Below, one piece after another: positions 46,301-56,522 of a stretch of DNA of 64,000 nucleotides. The position numbers were made by a program, and so were the translations under genes. Under the pieces are notes generated by a model. The model searched no databases, had not been told where the DNA came from, and was given only the letters and a program-made list of their open reading frames with translations. How positions within the stretch are numbered: the first letter of the stretch is position 1; every line of letters begins with the position of its first letter. The stretch comes from Arbacia lixula (lineage: Eukaryota > Echinodermata > Echinoidea > Arbacioida > Arbaciidae), in NCBI GenBank assembly GCA_963669155.1, contig OZ022576.1, positions 18,502,733-18,566,732 of the forward strand. The letters run 5' to 3'.

Positions 46301-49300
46301 TTAAGTTTAACAAAAATTAAACAGCGGGTACTCATAACAAATGGTCACTACAATATTTCATTGTTTGTTAAAGGGCATATACTGTACTGGGAAGGCGAAA
46401 AAGCCTTCAAAATGTTTGCAATCTTCTTGCCAATGTTCTTGAATTCATGTATTGTCCATTTTAGAAGCTTGCTGAAAGTTATTTGCCCTCAAATGATCCA
46501 CATATGGAGTTATTAATGATTAATGATTAAATCCTCAAAATGTTTGGCCCAAACATTTTGAGGATTTGAGATTTAATCATTTGAGGGCAAATAACTTTCA
46601 GCAAGCTTCTAAAATGGACAATACATGAATTTAAGACCATTGGCAAGAAGATTGATAACAATTACCTTTTGAAGGCTTTTTTGCCTTCCCAGTACAGTAT
46701 ATGCCCTTTAATATATGTGTGTATGAAATGGTACATTTGTTTATTTGACTTTAAAAAATGTTGTATTGAATTATCCCTCAGTGCAGGTAAAAGAGGACAA
46801 AAACATCTGACGTGGTCCTTGTTACCTTTGCCTTCTCCCTTGTTCTTGTAGTCTCCCATGCAGCTGATCATGATCTCTCCGCTGGCCAAGCAGTGTGTGG
46901 TGTGGGGCTGGCTCAGACCAGTCTTGGAGCCAATGTTATCAGGCTCAACAATCTGTCAAGCAATCAGCACACAAGATCCATTTCAATTCAATTCATTTCA
47001 GTTCAATTCCATTCCATTTCATTTTGTTTGATGCAAATAAGCAATTCAGTGCAATGCAATTCATTAGTTGATTTGACTAAATTATAAACCATTCAATCTG
47101 ACTCATTTTAATGCAATGCAATTCAATATTCAATCAAAATTAACTTAATCATAAACCATTTAATCCGATTAAATCCAATGCAACACAATTCAATATCCAA
47201 GTCATGCATTTCAACTAAATTAGAAACAATCTGATCCAACTCAAGGAATACAATCCAATTCAAATCAATGATAAGTATCATCCAATGCAATGTAATTCAA
47301 TTCAATGTTCAATTCAACTTAATTATAAACCATTCTTTTCAATTCAATCCAATCCAATCCAATTCAATCCAATCCAATCCAATCCAATCCAATCCAATTT
47401 CAATCCAATTCAATCCCATTCAATCCAATTCAATCCAATTCAATCCAATTCAATCCAATTCAATCCAATCCAATTCAATCCAATCCAATCCATTCCAATT
47501 TCAATCCAATTCAATCCAATTCAATCCAAATTCAATCCAATCCAATCCAATCCAATCCAATCCAATCCAATCCAATTTCAATCCAATTCAATCCAATTCA
47601 ATCCAATTCAATCCCAGCCCATACCATACCTTGTAGATGCCTGGCTGCCTGGGGTCGGTGCCCGTGTCGATGATGTAGATGCGGGAGGAGAAGAGTGAGG
47701 GGAGGATGAGGCGGTTGCGGGCCTTGGTGGTGTCCCCAAAGCAGCTGCTGCAGGTGTTCCAGCCAGAGTGGTGCAGCTCATCCTCCACGTGGGGCATGTT
47801 CAGGCGATGGATGATCTGTGCAAGGAAAAACAAGTCTTTTCTCATGTTTTCTCTAATTCAGCTCCATTCATTTACTTATAATATTACAGAATTGTGTTGG
47901 TTAGCAAAGTTTCCAAGTAGCCTCTTAAAATACTGAAAAAGCTGTACGATTGCTATAATTTGGATTGTTGGTTATATGACAGGGATTGACAAAAATTGAA
48001 GAGAGGTTATCAATCTTAACTGATTAGCCCTTATATAAATCCGTATAATTTTCTAACAAACCATCTAATTGTAAAATGTATGTAATGTATTTGAAGCAAA
48101 AACTTACGAATCCATGTTATATGGAATCAGAAGGGGCTCTCTTGTTACCCAGAAGGAAAAACCAGTTGCGACTAGACCAGTTAGACCAATCGAATTGTCC
48201 ATACATTGGGAGATTTAGATTAAAACTTTTGGCCTGTACTGTAATATAAAACATAAGACTGGGCCTGTCTACAGTAATGGGTACATTTCTGTTACATTTA
48301 CTGTAACATTTGCATAAATCTCTTAAATTCCAATTATTTTATTTTGTTTCTTAAATAAACCAGCCAATAATGATAATATACCAAAGAAATGTATTGATTT
48401 ACACTTTACAAGGCTTTGTACGCTTCAGAAATTTGCCATGTACAAATTTGCCAAAGCACATTGGTAACGGGACAGACAAGTTTGTAATATACTTGTCTGT
48501 CATGTTACCACTGTGATATGGCAAATATGTAAAGACTTAGTTTAGAAATATAATAATGAATATTCAGAGCAGGATTTTAGCTGAAGTTATTTTGGGTGAA
48601 ATAAATTCAACACTCTGTCATATTTCGGTGGTACAAGGTGGTCATGATTTAAAATGATTCATTTGTGCCAAAAAATATCCCTTTACTGTAGACAGACCCA
48701 ACTCTAAATGACTCGAGAAAAGCCTTTCTGACCGGTGTAGACAAAGACGAGTGACCAAAAGCCGATTATCTAGTGCACGCAAAGCGAAGCACAATAGCGC
48801 GTGCGAATCATTCAGTAACAGTGCAATAAGCATGAACAATGACTGCTATTATAAATGCGTGCAAGCATGCACTTGGCAGCGTAGCAGTGGCTCGCTCGCA
48901 TGCACGAAGAAGCCGATCAATTGCGCGCTACCGTGTATAAAGCACCAAAACAATCGCGAGCATGCGGCTCTATGGCAATGTAAGAGTTAACAAAAAGCTC
49001 ACCTGAGAAAAGGTTGGCGAGCTTGTGTCGACATCGACGGTGGCGAGAAAGTCTGGTTTCTTGTCCCCTTGGGGGGTGTTTCTGCGGACAGCAGTGACAT
49101 ACAAGAGTTTCTCCTTGGGGGAGGAGGTGGCGGCCAGTGGGGTGGGGTATCCAGGTCCCTGGTCCCCACAGCAATTACCTGTAGAATGAACAAGGTTGCA
49201 ACATCCGAGTTACCTCAAGTTCCTTCACACACCTTAAAGATAGGGTCGCCATTTTACAAATGTCATGCAACTCATGCAGCACAGATCAGCAGTATACCTG

Positions 49301-49394
49301 AACCATTGAATACTGGATCTCACAGTCACTTACCCTTGTTTACGTTTGGAACAACCTGTTTTGTGGCGATGTGATTCCTGCTTCTAAAGGGCAT
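34199..49394 (-). CDS. SELENBP1: Selenium-binding protein 1 / methanethiol oxidase, whole gene (10 coding exons)
   Basis: Cytosolic copper-dependent enzyme (EC 1.8.3.4) oxidising methanethiol to formaldehyde, H2S and H2O2. CDS exons on the minus strand, in order: 49394-49334, 49178-49003, 47815-47630, 46952-46826, 46001-45819, 45326-45145, 38338-38260, 35869-35748, 35298-35087, 34397-34199. All introns are GT-AG with matching phases. 508 aa from the ATG at 49394; human is 472. The full seven-bladed-propeller family sequence is present, from [10 protein letters not shown] to [13 protein letters not shown]. The position of human Cys57, a reported selenium-binding residue, is Ser (SPTFSQ), while the C101-S-S-C104 pair is kept. 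The C-terminus extends about 12 residues past the usual SDI.I end. The start is uncertain: an upstream coding exon could exist. Convergent with Sin3. Confidence 0.93.
35087..35298 (-). CDS. SELENBP1: SELENBP1 coding exon 9
   Basis: aa 373-443. [34 protein letters not shown] and [10 protein letters not shown]: the most conserved part of the family. Donor GTAAGT after GA; the split codon GA|G joins exon 10. Confidence 0.96.
35500..35658. mobile_element. Small foldback MITE, GGGCCC-TTGCATAAA family, copy 2
   Basis: GGGCCCTGTTGCATAAAA at the left and TTTTATGCAACGGGGCCC at the right. The interior is a near-palindrome of TTACCATT phrases. It lies in SELENBP1 intron 8 and produces open frames on both strands that are not genes. 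Confidence 0.7.
35748..35869 (-). CDS. SELENBP1: SELENBP1 coding exon 8
   Basis: aa 332-372. [20 protein letters not shown] and [11 protein letters not shown], invariant family motifs containing the HGD. Acceptor GTTGCACAG, donor GTAAGC. Confidence 0.96.
36180..37795. repeat. 1.6 kb minisatellite of CTTGGCTACT / CTTGAGT units
   Basis: Built from three short words: CTTGGCTACT (10), CTTGAGT (7) and CTTGGCTGCT (10). Together they give a predominant 27 bp unit, with runs of the 10-mer alone at about 36225-36300. Because 27 is a multiple of three, long open frames appear on both strands (SWLLLSLGC repeats on plus), but they are repeat artefacts. It sits in the 2.4 kb SELENBP1 intron 7. Confidence 0.95.
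38260..38338 (-). CDS. SELENBP1: SELENBP1 coding exon 7
   Basis: aa 306-332. [18 protein letters not shown] and WALPSMPG match the family's W..E.VI.IPP..V..W.LP.MPG. Only 79 nt, placed by homology and phase. Donor GTCTGT. Confidence 0.93.
38987..39164. mobile_element. MITE with CAGTGAAACCTGTCT ends, copy 2
   Basis: 178 bp. CAGTGAAACCTGTCTACAGT and AGACAGGTTTGACTG ends with TA on both sides; several AGACAGGTGGCTG phrases inside. Related to 4258-4635. A one-ended fragment may be at 37826-37845. Confidence 0.75.
39982..40136. mobile_element. Small foldback MITE, GGGCCA-family, copy 3
   Basis: Same plan as 30672-30825: GGTTTTCAATTATTGTCACT near the left and AATAATTAAAAACCTACATG near the right, with GGTAACTTTCATGGTAAC in between. 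Confidence 0.55.
40157..40822. mobile_element. Palindromic element of about 666 bp
   Basis: Arms starting AACACAAC with AAAAGTAA and a 17-base C run (40175-40191) on the left mirror the right arm, through TAATCCAATTAG and GAAAATCACATTAATCC segments. A one-arm relative is at 61259-61432. No coding capacity. Outer ends are set to within a few bases. Confidence 0.7.
45145..45326 (-). CDS. SELENBP1: SELENBP1 coding exon 6
   Basis: aa 245-305. [32 protein letters not shown] and [12 protein letters not shown], all family motifs. Acceptor TTTTCACAG, donor GTAGGT. Confidence 0.96.
45819..46001 (-). CDS. SELENBP1: SELENBP1 coding exon 5
   Basis: aa 184-245. [38 protein letters not shown] and FDPADYAG, matching GGFVLLDGETFEVKG and [14 protein letters not shown]. 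Includes a conserved His. The transcript frame is interrupted only at the exon borders. Confidence 0.96.
46372..46707. mobile_element. Palindromic MITE with AGGGCATATACTGTACTGGG ends, copy A
   Basis: 336 bp near-perfect foldback. TTAA precedes the left end and follows the right end. The centre is CAAAATGTTTGGCCCAAACA. The TTAA duplication fits piggyBac-type mobilisation. It lies in SELENBP1 intron 4. Confidence 0.85.
46826..46952 (-). CDS. SELENBP1: SELENBP1 coding exon 4
   Basis: aa 142-184. [20 protein letters not shown] and [14 protein letters not shown]; human has PHTTH-like LHTSHCLASGEVMIS. Donor GTAACA after AAAG. Confidence 0.95.
46975..47612 (+). repeat. Pentanucleotide (CAATT/CAATC)n repeat
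   Basis: Over 600 bp of decayed CAATT and CAATC units, most regular at 47340-47610, in SELENBP1 intron 3, ending about 20 bp from the exon 3 donor. The frames reading IQFNPIQSN are artefacts. Confidence 0.9.
47630..47815 (-). CDS. SELENBP1: SELENBP1 coding exon 3
   Basis: aa 80-141. [34 protein letters not shown] and [26 protein letters not shown] is the family's diagnostic motif with the CxxC pair. The donor GTATGG opens into the pentanucleotide repeat. Confidence 0.97.
48261..48699. mobile_element. MITE with GGGCCTGTCTACAGTAA ends
   Basis: GGGCCTGTCTACAGTAA on the left and TTTACTGTAGACAGACCC on the right, 439 bp. Contains an inner hairpin at about 48457-48521 (GTAACGGGACAGACAAGT and its near inverse). 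Lies in SELENBP1 intron 2. Confidence 0.65.
49003..49178 (-). CDS. SELENBP1: SELENBP1 coding exon 2
   Basis: aa 21-79. [31 protein letters not shown] and [18 protein letters not shown]. Ser78 replaces the Cys found at this position (Cys57) in human SELENBP1. Acceptor TTCTACAG, donor GTGAGC. Confidence 0.96.
49334..49394 (-). CDS. SELENBP1: SELENBP1 coding exon 1, start uncertain
   Basis: In-frame codons read [20 protein letters not shown], then G split with exon 2, ending at donor GTAAGT. IATK looks like the family's MATK start with ATC in place of ATG. The only upstream in-frame ATG (49394-49392) falls in the terminal repeat of the MITE at 49388. Alternatively, an acceptor at TTTAGAAGCAG joins an unseen 5' exon. 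Confidence 0.55.
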
Positions 49395-49762
49395 ATACTG
49401 TACTGGGAAGGCAAAAAAGCCTTCCAAAGGTAATTGTTACCAAACTTCTAAGTGCCAATGGTCTTAAATTCATGTATTGTCTATTTTAGAAGCTTGCTGA
49501 AAGTTATTTGCCCTCAAATGATCCATATTTGGAGTAATTAATGATTAATGATTAAATCCTCAAAATGTTAATTCGGCCCGAACATTTTGAGGATTTAATC
49601 ATTAATCATTAATTACTCCAAATATGGATCATTTGAGGGCAAATAAGCTTCTAGGGCAAGCTTCTAAAATAGACAATACATGAATTTAAGACCATTGGCG
49701 AGAAGATTGGTAACAATTACCTTTTGAAGGCTTTTTTGCCTTCCCTGTACAGTATATGCCCT
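49388..49762. mobile_element. Palindromic MITE with AGGGCATATACTGTACTGGG ends, copy B
   Basis: 375 bp foldback, same family as 46372-46707; flanks CTAA (left) and TTAA (right). Overlaps the proposed SELENBP1 start codon. Confidence 0.85.
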
Positions 49763-50554
49763 TTAATATTGTGAGTGAAGTTCTAATACAGAAGTTTCCT
49801 CCAGTCTCCGTGGCTTTTACACATTTGTATTTTTGAATTCATATTAAGCAAAACGTATGTTCAATATCTACTGAAGATCGTTTCAGGTACCGGTACTCCT
49901 TCATAGATTGTTGATAAAATTCCCACATGGTTAACCCTGCTGGATGCTTGGTTGATAGACATTATACTCACAAAAACAATATTGAGCAGAGAATTAGGAT
50001 TTGGTTGACTTTGGCAATGCACCTGTAACTTTGCATAGCAAAGGTGACATCATCATTAAAACAATGGTATTGTAATCAGTTGTACTCATGTCAGTAACTG
50101 ATGATATGAACATAAAGAATGATTCTTATTGCTCCAGGACGTGGCTAAGCTAACATCGCTGGTGGAATTTATCAAACTTCCCAGATGTGTATTTTCATTT
50201 TGCACAGATTATTGAGCAAACTACTTGTGACAGAAATATGGATAGCCTCATTTACAACATCTTTTATTTCTTATTTTGATCACATAAGCCTAAAGGGTAG
50301 CATTACAGGCGAGTGACATTATGTACACTTCCCTTTGCCAAATTTACCAGTAGTTAAGGAAACTAAAGTGCTAATCTATTATTGCACTCTTCCAGTTACC
50401 CCACTGAACATGAGGCTTTGTTCCCTTTTAACACTCTCCACGTTAATGTGAACAACATAATGCCTTCCAAAAGTTAGTAAATCTTTGTTCAACATTCTGT
50501 TCTTTACATCGATCATTGACCACTGTTTCTATCCAAAGTGGTTCGCCAACCACG
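49763..50554. other. Non-coding upstream of SELENBP1
   Basis: AT-rich, with no clear exon, CpG-rich promoter or repeat seen. Confidence 0.45.
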
Positions 50555-51019
50555 AGTCTCACCTGATTTTGCAATCGATAAACAGTGCTAAGTTGGGTTT
50601 TTTTTCAAATATCTAAAATGGTGCCGAGATGACCTTTGACCTCATCATCATCATCAACACAGTATTACCCAAGGATCATTTGCACCAAGTGTGATCACAA
50701 TTGATGCACAAATAAAGAAATGAGAGCAAGTCAAACAAAAACTTTGAAAAAAATGATGCACATGGCCTTATATCGCTTGAGCTTTTGACCCCTAGATGAT
50801 CTTTGACCCCATCAGCCTCATGACGACACATGTGGTATTACCCAAGGATCATTTGTACGAAGTGTGATCACAATTGATGCAGAAATAGAGAAATGAGAGC
50901 AAGTTAAACAAAAACTTGAACAATTTTGTAACGGACCAACAGACTAACAGACCAACAGACTAACAGCCTAACAGGAAAAGTGATTACTAGGTCTCTGCTG
51001 AACTTTGTTCAGGCGAGAC
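50555..51019. mobile_element. Repeat element with GTCTCRCCT ends, copy 2
   Basis: Inverted copy of 17433-17880, with GTCTCACCTGATTTTGC at the left and GAACTTTGTTCAGGCGAGAC at the right. It has the same internal direct duplication of ATTACCCAAGGATCATTTG units (near 50664 and 50837). Confidence 0.7.
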
Positions 51020-53880
51020 AACAAGGTAAAGTAATGGATCCCATTTCACAGTTATGTATTTTCTACTAAGGTACTTACATACCTGTAGACGCAGATAGAC
51101 TGTGAATGATGTACCTGAATCAAACCCTATTGTTCAATTTAGTACAAACAGCACCAAAGCAGGTCAACACTGTTTTTTGAGGCTATTCATGCATGAGTTG
51201 GCCTCGAGTTTGGTGCCATATCATTATTGCCAAAAAAAATGGACAATTGGCTGTGGTTTAGTTTATGAAAACTACTCACTCATATGGAAAACAATGAAAT
51301 ATGAAGTTGCAACAACCTCCAAAGAGTAGTCATTGTACAACTGTAGTGTACATCCCTAATGTACATGTAGTTTTCAGAAGGAACTTTTAGTTCAACCTGC
51401 TCACTGCTTCAGCAAACCCTTGTTCAATAATCCCTCAATCTCCTATCAATCCTGTCTCTGCATTAGTGATCTTGGAACTGTCTTTATAAGCTTTTTGGAT
51501 GGGGATATTTCCTTCAAATATTACAGGGACCAGTTTCTTTAAACTTTAGTTTCTCAGTTACAGTGATCAAGGTGCAGTTAAAAATTGAAGAAATTTGGTA
51601 GTGTGCTGTGAACTGGTTTGCTTTCGTCCTCCTGCACAGACCCATGAGTACTGCAATAATGAAGTAACATTTCATCATCCAATGCCTAGAAAAATACCTA
51701 TCAATCTTGATCTTTATCCATGACATACAACTTAATCAAGAAAATCAATGTATAAAGTTTGATGAAATCATGACATAGACTGAAATTTACAGATTTTTAC
51801 CTTGACCCTCGACCTTTGACATATATGACCCCCAAAATCTAAGCAAATTAATTTTCCTGTCATACATTATCATCATACCAAGTTTGGTGATGATTAGTTT
51901 AATCATTCTTAAGTTACAAGCAATTAAATTTGGGGATTCAACTTTGACCTATGACATTTGACCTGTGATCTCACACAAAATATGATCACTTTAGTGTCCA
52001 ATTATACATTAGAATTGTAACAAGTTTGGTGAAATTATATATCTTGAGTTATCCCTTTGATTAGATAAGGGCGGAAGAGCAGAAAAACAATATGGATGCA
52101 TATATATGCAATTCCAAAGGCCACTTCGTGACTTTGTGGCGGAAGCAGTATCAACAATCATGTAACTGGCATGATTCAGGCTTAGTACGATGCAATTCAT
52201 AACCTTGCATAAGATCCTTGAGCATGTGACACACAGGGGAGCTTATCTTCAAAATCGATTGGATATCTGGGGATCAAATTGAGCAGTGAGTGCCTGGGAG
52301 CCCAGGGCATGCATTCCCAGGGCTAAACAAACCAGCCAATGACCTCAGAACACAACAATGCCCAGAGTGCATCACCCCTTTCAATCCACTAGTAACTTCC
52401 ATCACAGTATTAAATCATTTGATTTAGACAGTCTTTAGACAACCCCAACAAGAGACAATGTGAAATGTAAAAAAAAAAACAGTTCTAAGAAATAGTTACA
52501 ATTAAAACAATTAAAAACGACAATTAAAAACATAAGTTCTAAATAGGCACATGTGGCAATCCAGCATTAGGGGTTCACTACCTTTAATCTGTCCATTCAT
52601 GTGTATTAGAGAGATGGCAATGTGCTCATGAAAGTAAATAGAAAGACTTTTTTTCGTGAAATTCGCAATTTAGTGCTGTGGCATGGTTTTATATCAGAAC
52701 GTAAAAGATTAACAAACAGAAAACTATAGTATTGACTGTGATTTGATTACATCTTTTTAGAAGTACATTACTTTCTGTTCATGGAATGTAACTTATGTAA
52801 GGACTGCACATGATGCATAAACTAAATTGTAAAAACAAATTATAACAAAATTTTGCAGACCTTTCATGACAGAGCTGACTCAAATTCAGTCAGTATTGTA
52901 AGAAGAGCAGAAATATAGTAACTTAATTAGTCCCCTAGCTAAAATAGCGTGCCAAACTATATTTTCCATTTTCAGGGATAGGTATCAATATAAAAACACT
53001 AAGAATCATGGATGAGTTGTTTGGATTTCCCGTGGTAGGCCTACCTATCTCTGAAAATACACTTTCTGACTATTCACCCATGTCAACTTGACAATCATTA
53101 GCAAGCCTTCAAAAAGGAAAGAGGATCAAATTACAATACAATTGATCGACCGTGCTTGAAATATGCTTCACGGCAAATTCAGACCAGATTTAGGAGTCAC
53201 ACAATAACGTCGGCCCGGAATAACGACATCGGGAGCGCAGGGGTTGTCGCGCGCTGCTGGTAGGCGGCAGTGCAGTAGTGTTCTATTATTGGGGGATCAC
53301 TAATTTGAAGATTCTACTCTACTAAGAATAAGAGTAGCTTGTGAACTTATTAACAGCCCATCAACTTACTTTTAGCGGACTGCATGGTTGATACTTCCTT
53401 TTGATGCAATTAACAGGCTACTAAACTTCCGAACTTGTGAGTTGTACTGATTTCTGGCGGGTTTAACTTCGCTATATACGGTGGAGGTTCCAGCGGTGCT
53501 GCTTGATCGACGGCGCAACTGTCAATTAATGCTAAGCGCGGCTAGCGCAGTTATAGCATTATCCCATAAATCACCACCAACAACAGCAGTGGTGGTTACG
53601 CCCATTGTCATGCCGTTTGGCTTCATATCATGATTGATGGTGAGATAGGCCGAGACATAAAGGGGGCGCATGCATGAATAGTTGTTGAGTATGTCGATCG
53701 TGTATTGAAAACTGCTTAATATTATTTCAATAATTTGGACGGATTATTGTAGATGTGACGTTCGGGCCCCTCCTATGCGACGAGCTTTTCCCACACGAGG
53801 GCAATGGCTCGATCTATTAATATTTTCTGCACTTCCATAATGCACTTTTCCCACGAAAACAAGCATTATGTACTAACACG
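51020..53880. other. Non-coding stretch
   Basis: Short unsupported open frames only. 53200-53650 is less AT-rich with several CpGs and might hold a promoter or 5' exon of SELENBP1, but nothing decides this. Confidence 0.4.
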
Positions 53881-54397
53881 AGTACACCCCCCCCCCCCCT
53901 CATATCTCAAAGTCATATAATGGTCATGAAATAAGAAATATCGGTAATTAGGAAGTGAGGGGGAAAACCCATTAGTACTTTAGCAGATATTGGAGATGGA
54001 AGACACAGATAATTAATATATAGCAAAACTAAAAGAATAACTAGAATGGGCTTTTGTGCATGGGACACTACATTACGTGATTTGAAAAAAAAAAACACAA
54101 ACATTTGTCGAGCAGAAAGATGACTACATAGAGTACCCATTTGCAAGTGTGATATTAGTGTGAAGACAAACTGGAGCAAATAGATTTGAAACTAACGGAG
54201 ACTCACATTCTTAGTGCCTGACACTAGCCCGTCTAGATATTGTCGGACCAGTGACTGTGAGGTGCAAAGGGGTAGGGTGGGGAGGCGGAGACCAGCATCC
54301 CTTTCTGTTGCGAAACGTGACCATGGTTCTGGTCATCAATCTGTACTAGATTGTGAATGGTTCCAACCAACCGCTCCAGAGCTGAAAAAATAAGCGA

Positions 54398-54545
54398 GGG
54401 GGGGGGGGGGGGGGTTAAGATTTAAAAAAAAAAAATCGGTCGGGGCCTTTACACTCTAAGGGGAAAAAGGAGCTCAATCATGTCACAATAACGGCGCCGA
54501 CCGATTTTTTAAAAGTTTAAAAGAAAAAATCGGTCGGCGCCTAGC
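54398..54545. repeat. Poly-G tract and GGCGCCGACCGATTTTTT hairpin
   Basis: 17 G at 54398-54414. Then GGCGCCGACCGATTTTTT and its perfect inverse AAAAAATCGGTCGGCGCC around a 13-base loop (about 54492-54541), with a partial copy (AAAATCGGTCGGGGCC) at about 54433. Confidence 0.7.
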
Positions 54546-54779
54546 TATATCTGTTGTGCGGGCCTTTTGGTTGACTGCATGTTGCATATTTGGTTTTGGT
54601 CCACCGGCGCACCCGGTCAGGACATGACTTGAAGCCTTATGAATTAATAAGAGATTTCTTCTTGTTGGATTTCTTTTTCGTTTAAGTCTGGAAAGGGGAA
54701 TATTGATAATCAAACATGTCGGTTAATGGTTGAAAATTTGATGTCGTTATTCTGAGTTGATTCCAATATTTTAAAGCTC

Positions 54780-55570
54780 ACGTCGCTCTGGCATATCGCG
54801 CCATGCAATGTCGGAACTAGTAACATTTAAACATAATGGAAGTGGTTGAAAATGTGATGTCGAGCTAACATCAATACGAGCTAATTTCGATATTTCGAAG
54901 CTGACGTCGTGCCGACATCGCGCCAATGTCGTAAGTGGTAACATTCACACGTGTCGGATGTTGCTGAAATTGTGATGTCGAGTCGATATCAATACTTTGA
55001 GGTAATTTCCATATCTCAAAGTTGACGTCGTGCCGACATCGCGCCAATGTCGTAACTGGTAACATTCACACACGTCGGATGTTGCTGAAATGTGATGTCG
55101 AGTCGATAACAATACTTTGAGGTAATTTCCATGTCTCAAAGCTGACGTCGTGCCGACATTGCGCCCATATCGTAATTAGTGACAAGAAAAATATCGTCGG
55201 ATGTTGCTGAAATTGTGATGTCGAGCCGATATCAATACTTTGAGGTGATTTCCATATCTCAAAGCTGACGTCGTGCCGACATTGCGCCCATATAGTAACT
55301 AGTGACAAGAAAAATATCGGTTAATGGTTGAGAATGTCGGGCCGACCTGGTTATTCTGACTTGATTATAACATATTAAGGCTGCTGTTGTGCCGACATCG
55401 CCCCAATGTCGTAACTATAGTGACATTTAAAAATGTCGGGAAGTGTGATGTCGGACCGATATCGCGCCAACCTCTCTTCATGATCTTGTGACATTTTAAC
55501 ATGGTGGGAAGTGGTTGGAAATGTGATGTCGGGCCGACATTGTTATTCCGACTTAAGGCGGATTCAGACC
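54780..55570. repeat. About 120 bp tandem repeat rich in TGACGTCG and CGACAT
   Basis: GACGTCGTGCCGACAT recurs at about 54903, 55024, 55144 and 55266, with degenerate units on both sides. Each unit also holds GTGATGTCGAG and ATATCAATACTTTGAGG. The open frames on the minus strand are repeat-derived. Confidence 0.85.
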
Positions 55571-55834
55571 GGATCCGACATCCGACATTCCGCAAACGAC
55601 GACATTTCAGTTCACGCCGACAACGACTATTTAAAATGTCGTGAAAAAAGTCGGATGACGCGACATTTTCTGTAGGTCAATCAATTATTAAGTTCTTTAT
55701 GCAAGAAAAAGCTGAGTTACGTAATAAGGGCCTTGAAAAGTGAATAAATGTGCATATACGATTACATTTCTGTTACATTTTATCAGACTTCGCTAAGCAT
55801 AAGTAGATCAGCTATGGCGGGAAAAGGGATCTGC

Positions 55835-56325
55835 TTGCTTAATATTCTTTCCTCTCCCCTTCCCTCCCCCATCTTTCTTTTTGTTCCTTTCTCTCCTCCC
55901 CCACCTCCTCCCTAGAAGCCACTCCTCCTCCATCTCATCTACCCATTTCACCGCATCCCCCTATCTCTGTCCTCCCTTCTTCTCCTTGCTCACTAGCTAA
56001 CCGTTCTTCCTCTTTCTTATCTCCCTTGATTATTCTATCTTCCTCCTTTTCTTACATTGTATTCCTCATTGCTCCTGCCTATCCCAGCTTATCCTCCTTC
56101 CTGGTACCACCGTCTCTCTTCCCATTTCACCGTCCTTGTTCTTTGTCATTGTTTCTGTCATCATTATGCCCCGCCCTGCTCTTCGTCTTATTCTTCTTCA
56201 ATTTCATTTTCCTCTCTCCCTTTCGCTCTTTGCTAATTATCCTGACATTCTCTTCCCTTAAAACTTTTCCCACTTTCTCACCTTCCCTCTTCCGTTCCCT
56301 CCCCATCCATGCTTCTCTCATAGCC
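55835..56325 (+). repeat. Polypyrimidine tract of about 490 bp
   Basis: Plus strand is mostly C and T (CTCCTCCC, TTCTTCCTC and similar) with few purines. The open frames on either strand are compositional. Confidence 0.8.
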
Positions 56326-56522
56326 TAGTCCAGATCGTTAGATAATGGATGTTTTCATGTGTTGACCTCTCTCCACTCACACACTTTTCTATCCATGAGT
56401 ATTGTACAAATAAACTCTCTTACGTTGTGCTATTAGTCTAACATATGCATTGATGTCACAACATCGTGTTTACTCTCTGAGTTATCACATCCCGGAGTAC
56501 GGGACGTAATAAACCGTTTGAA

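Noticed and set aside
47268..47698. 122- and 137-codon frames reading IQFNPIQSN
   Set aside because: Products of the (CAATT/CAATC)n repeat. The true coding part here is SELENBP1 exon 3 on the other strand.
55254..56328. Minus- and plus-strand frames in 54871-56328
   Set aside because: They follow the 120 bp tandem repeat or the polypyrimidine tract. No conserved motifs or splice structure.
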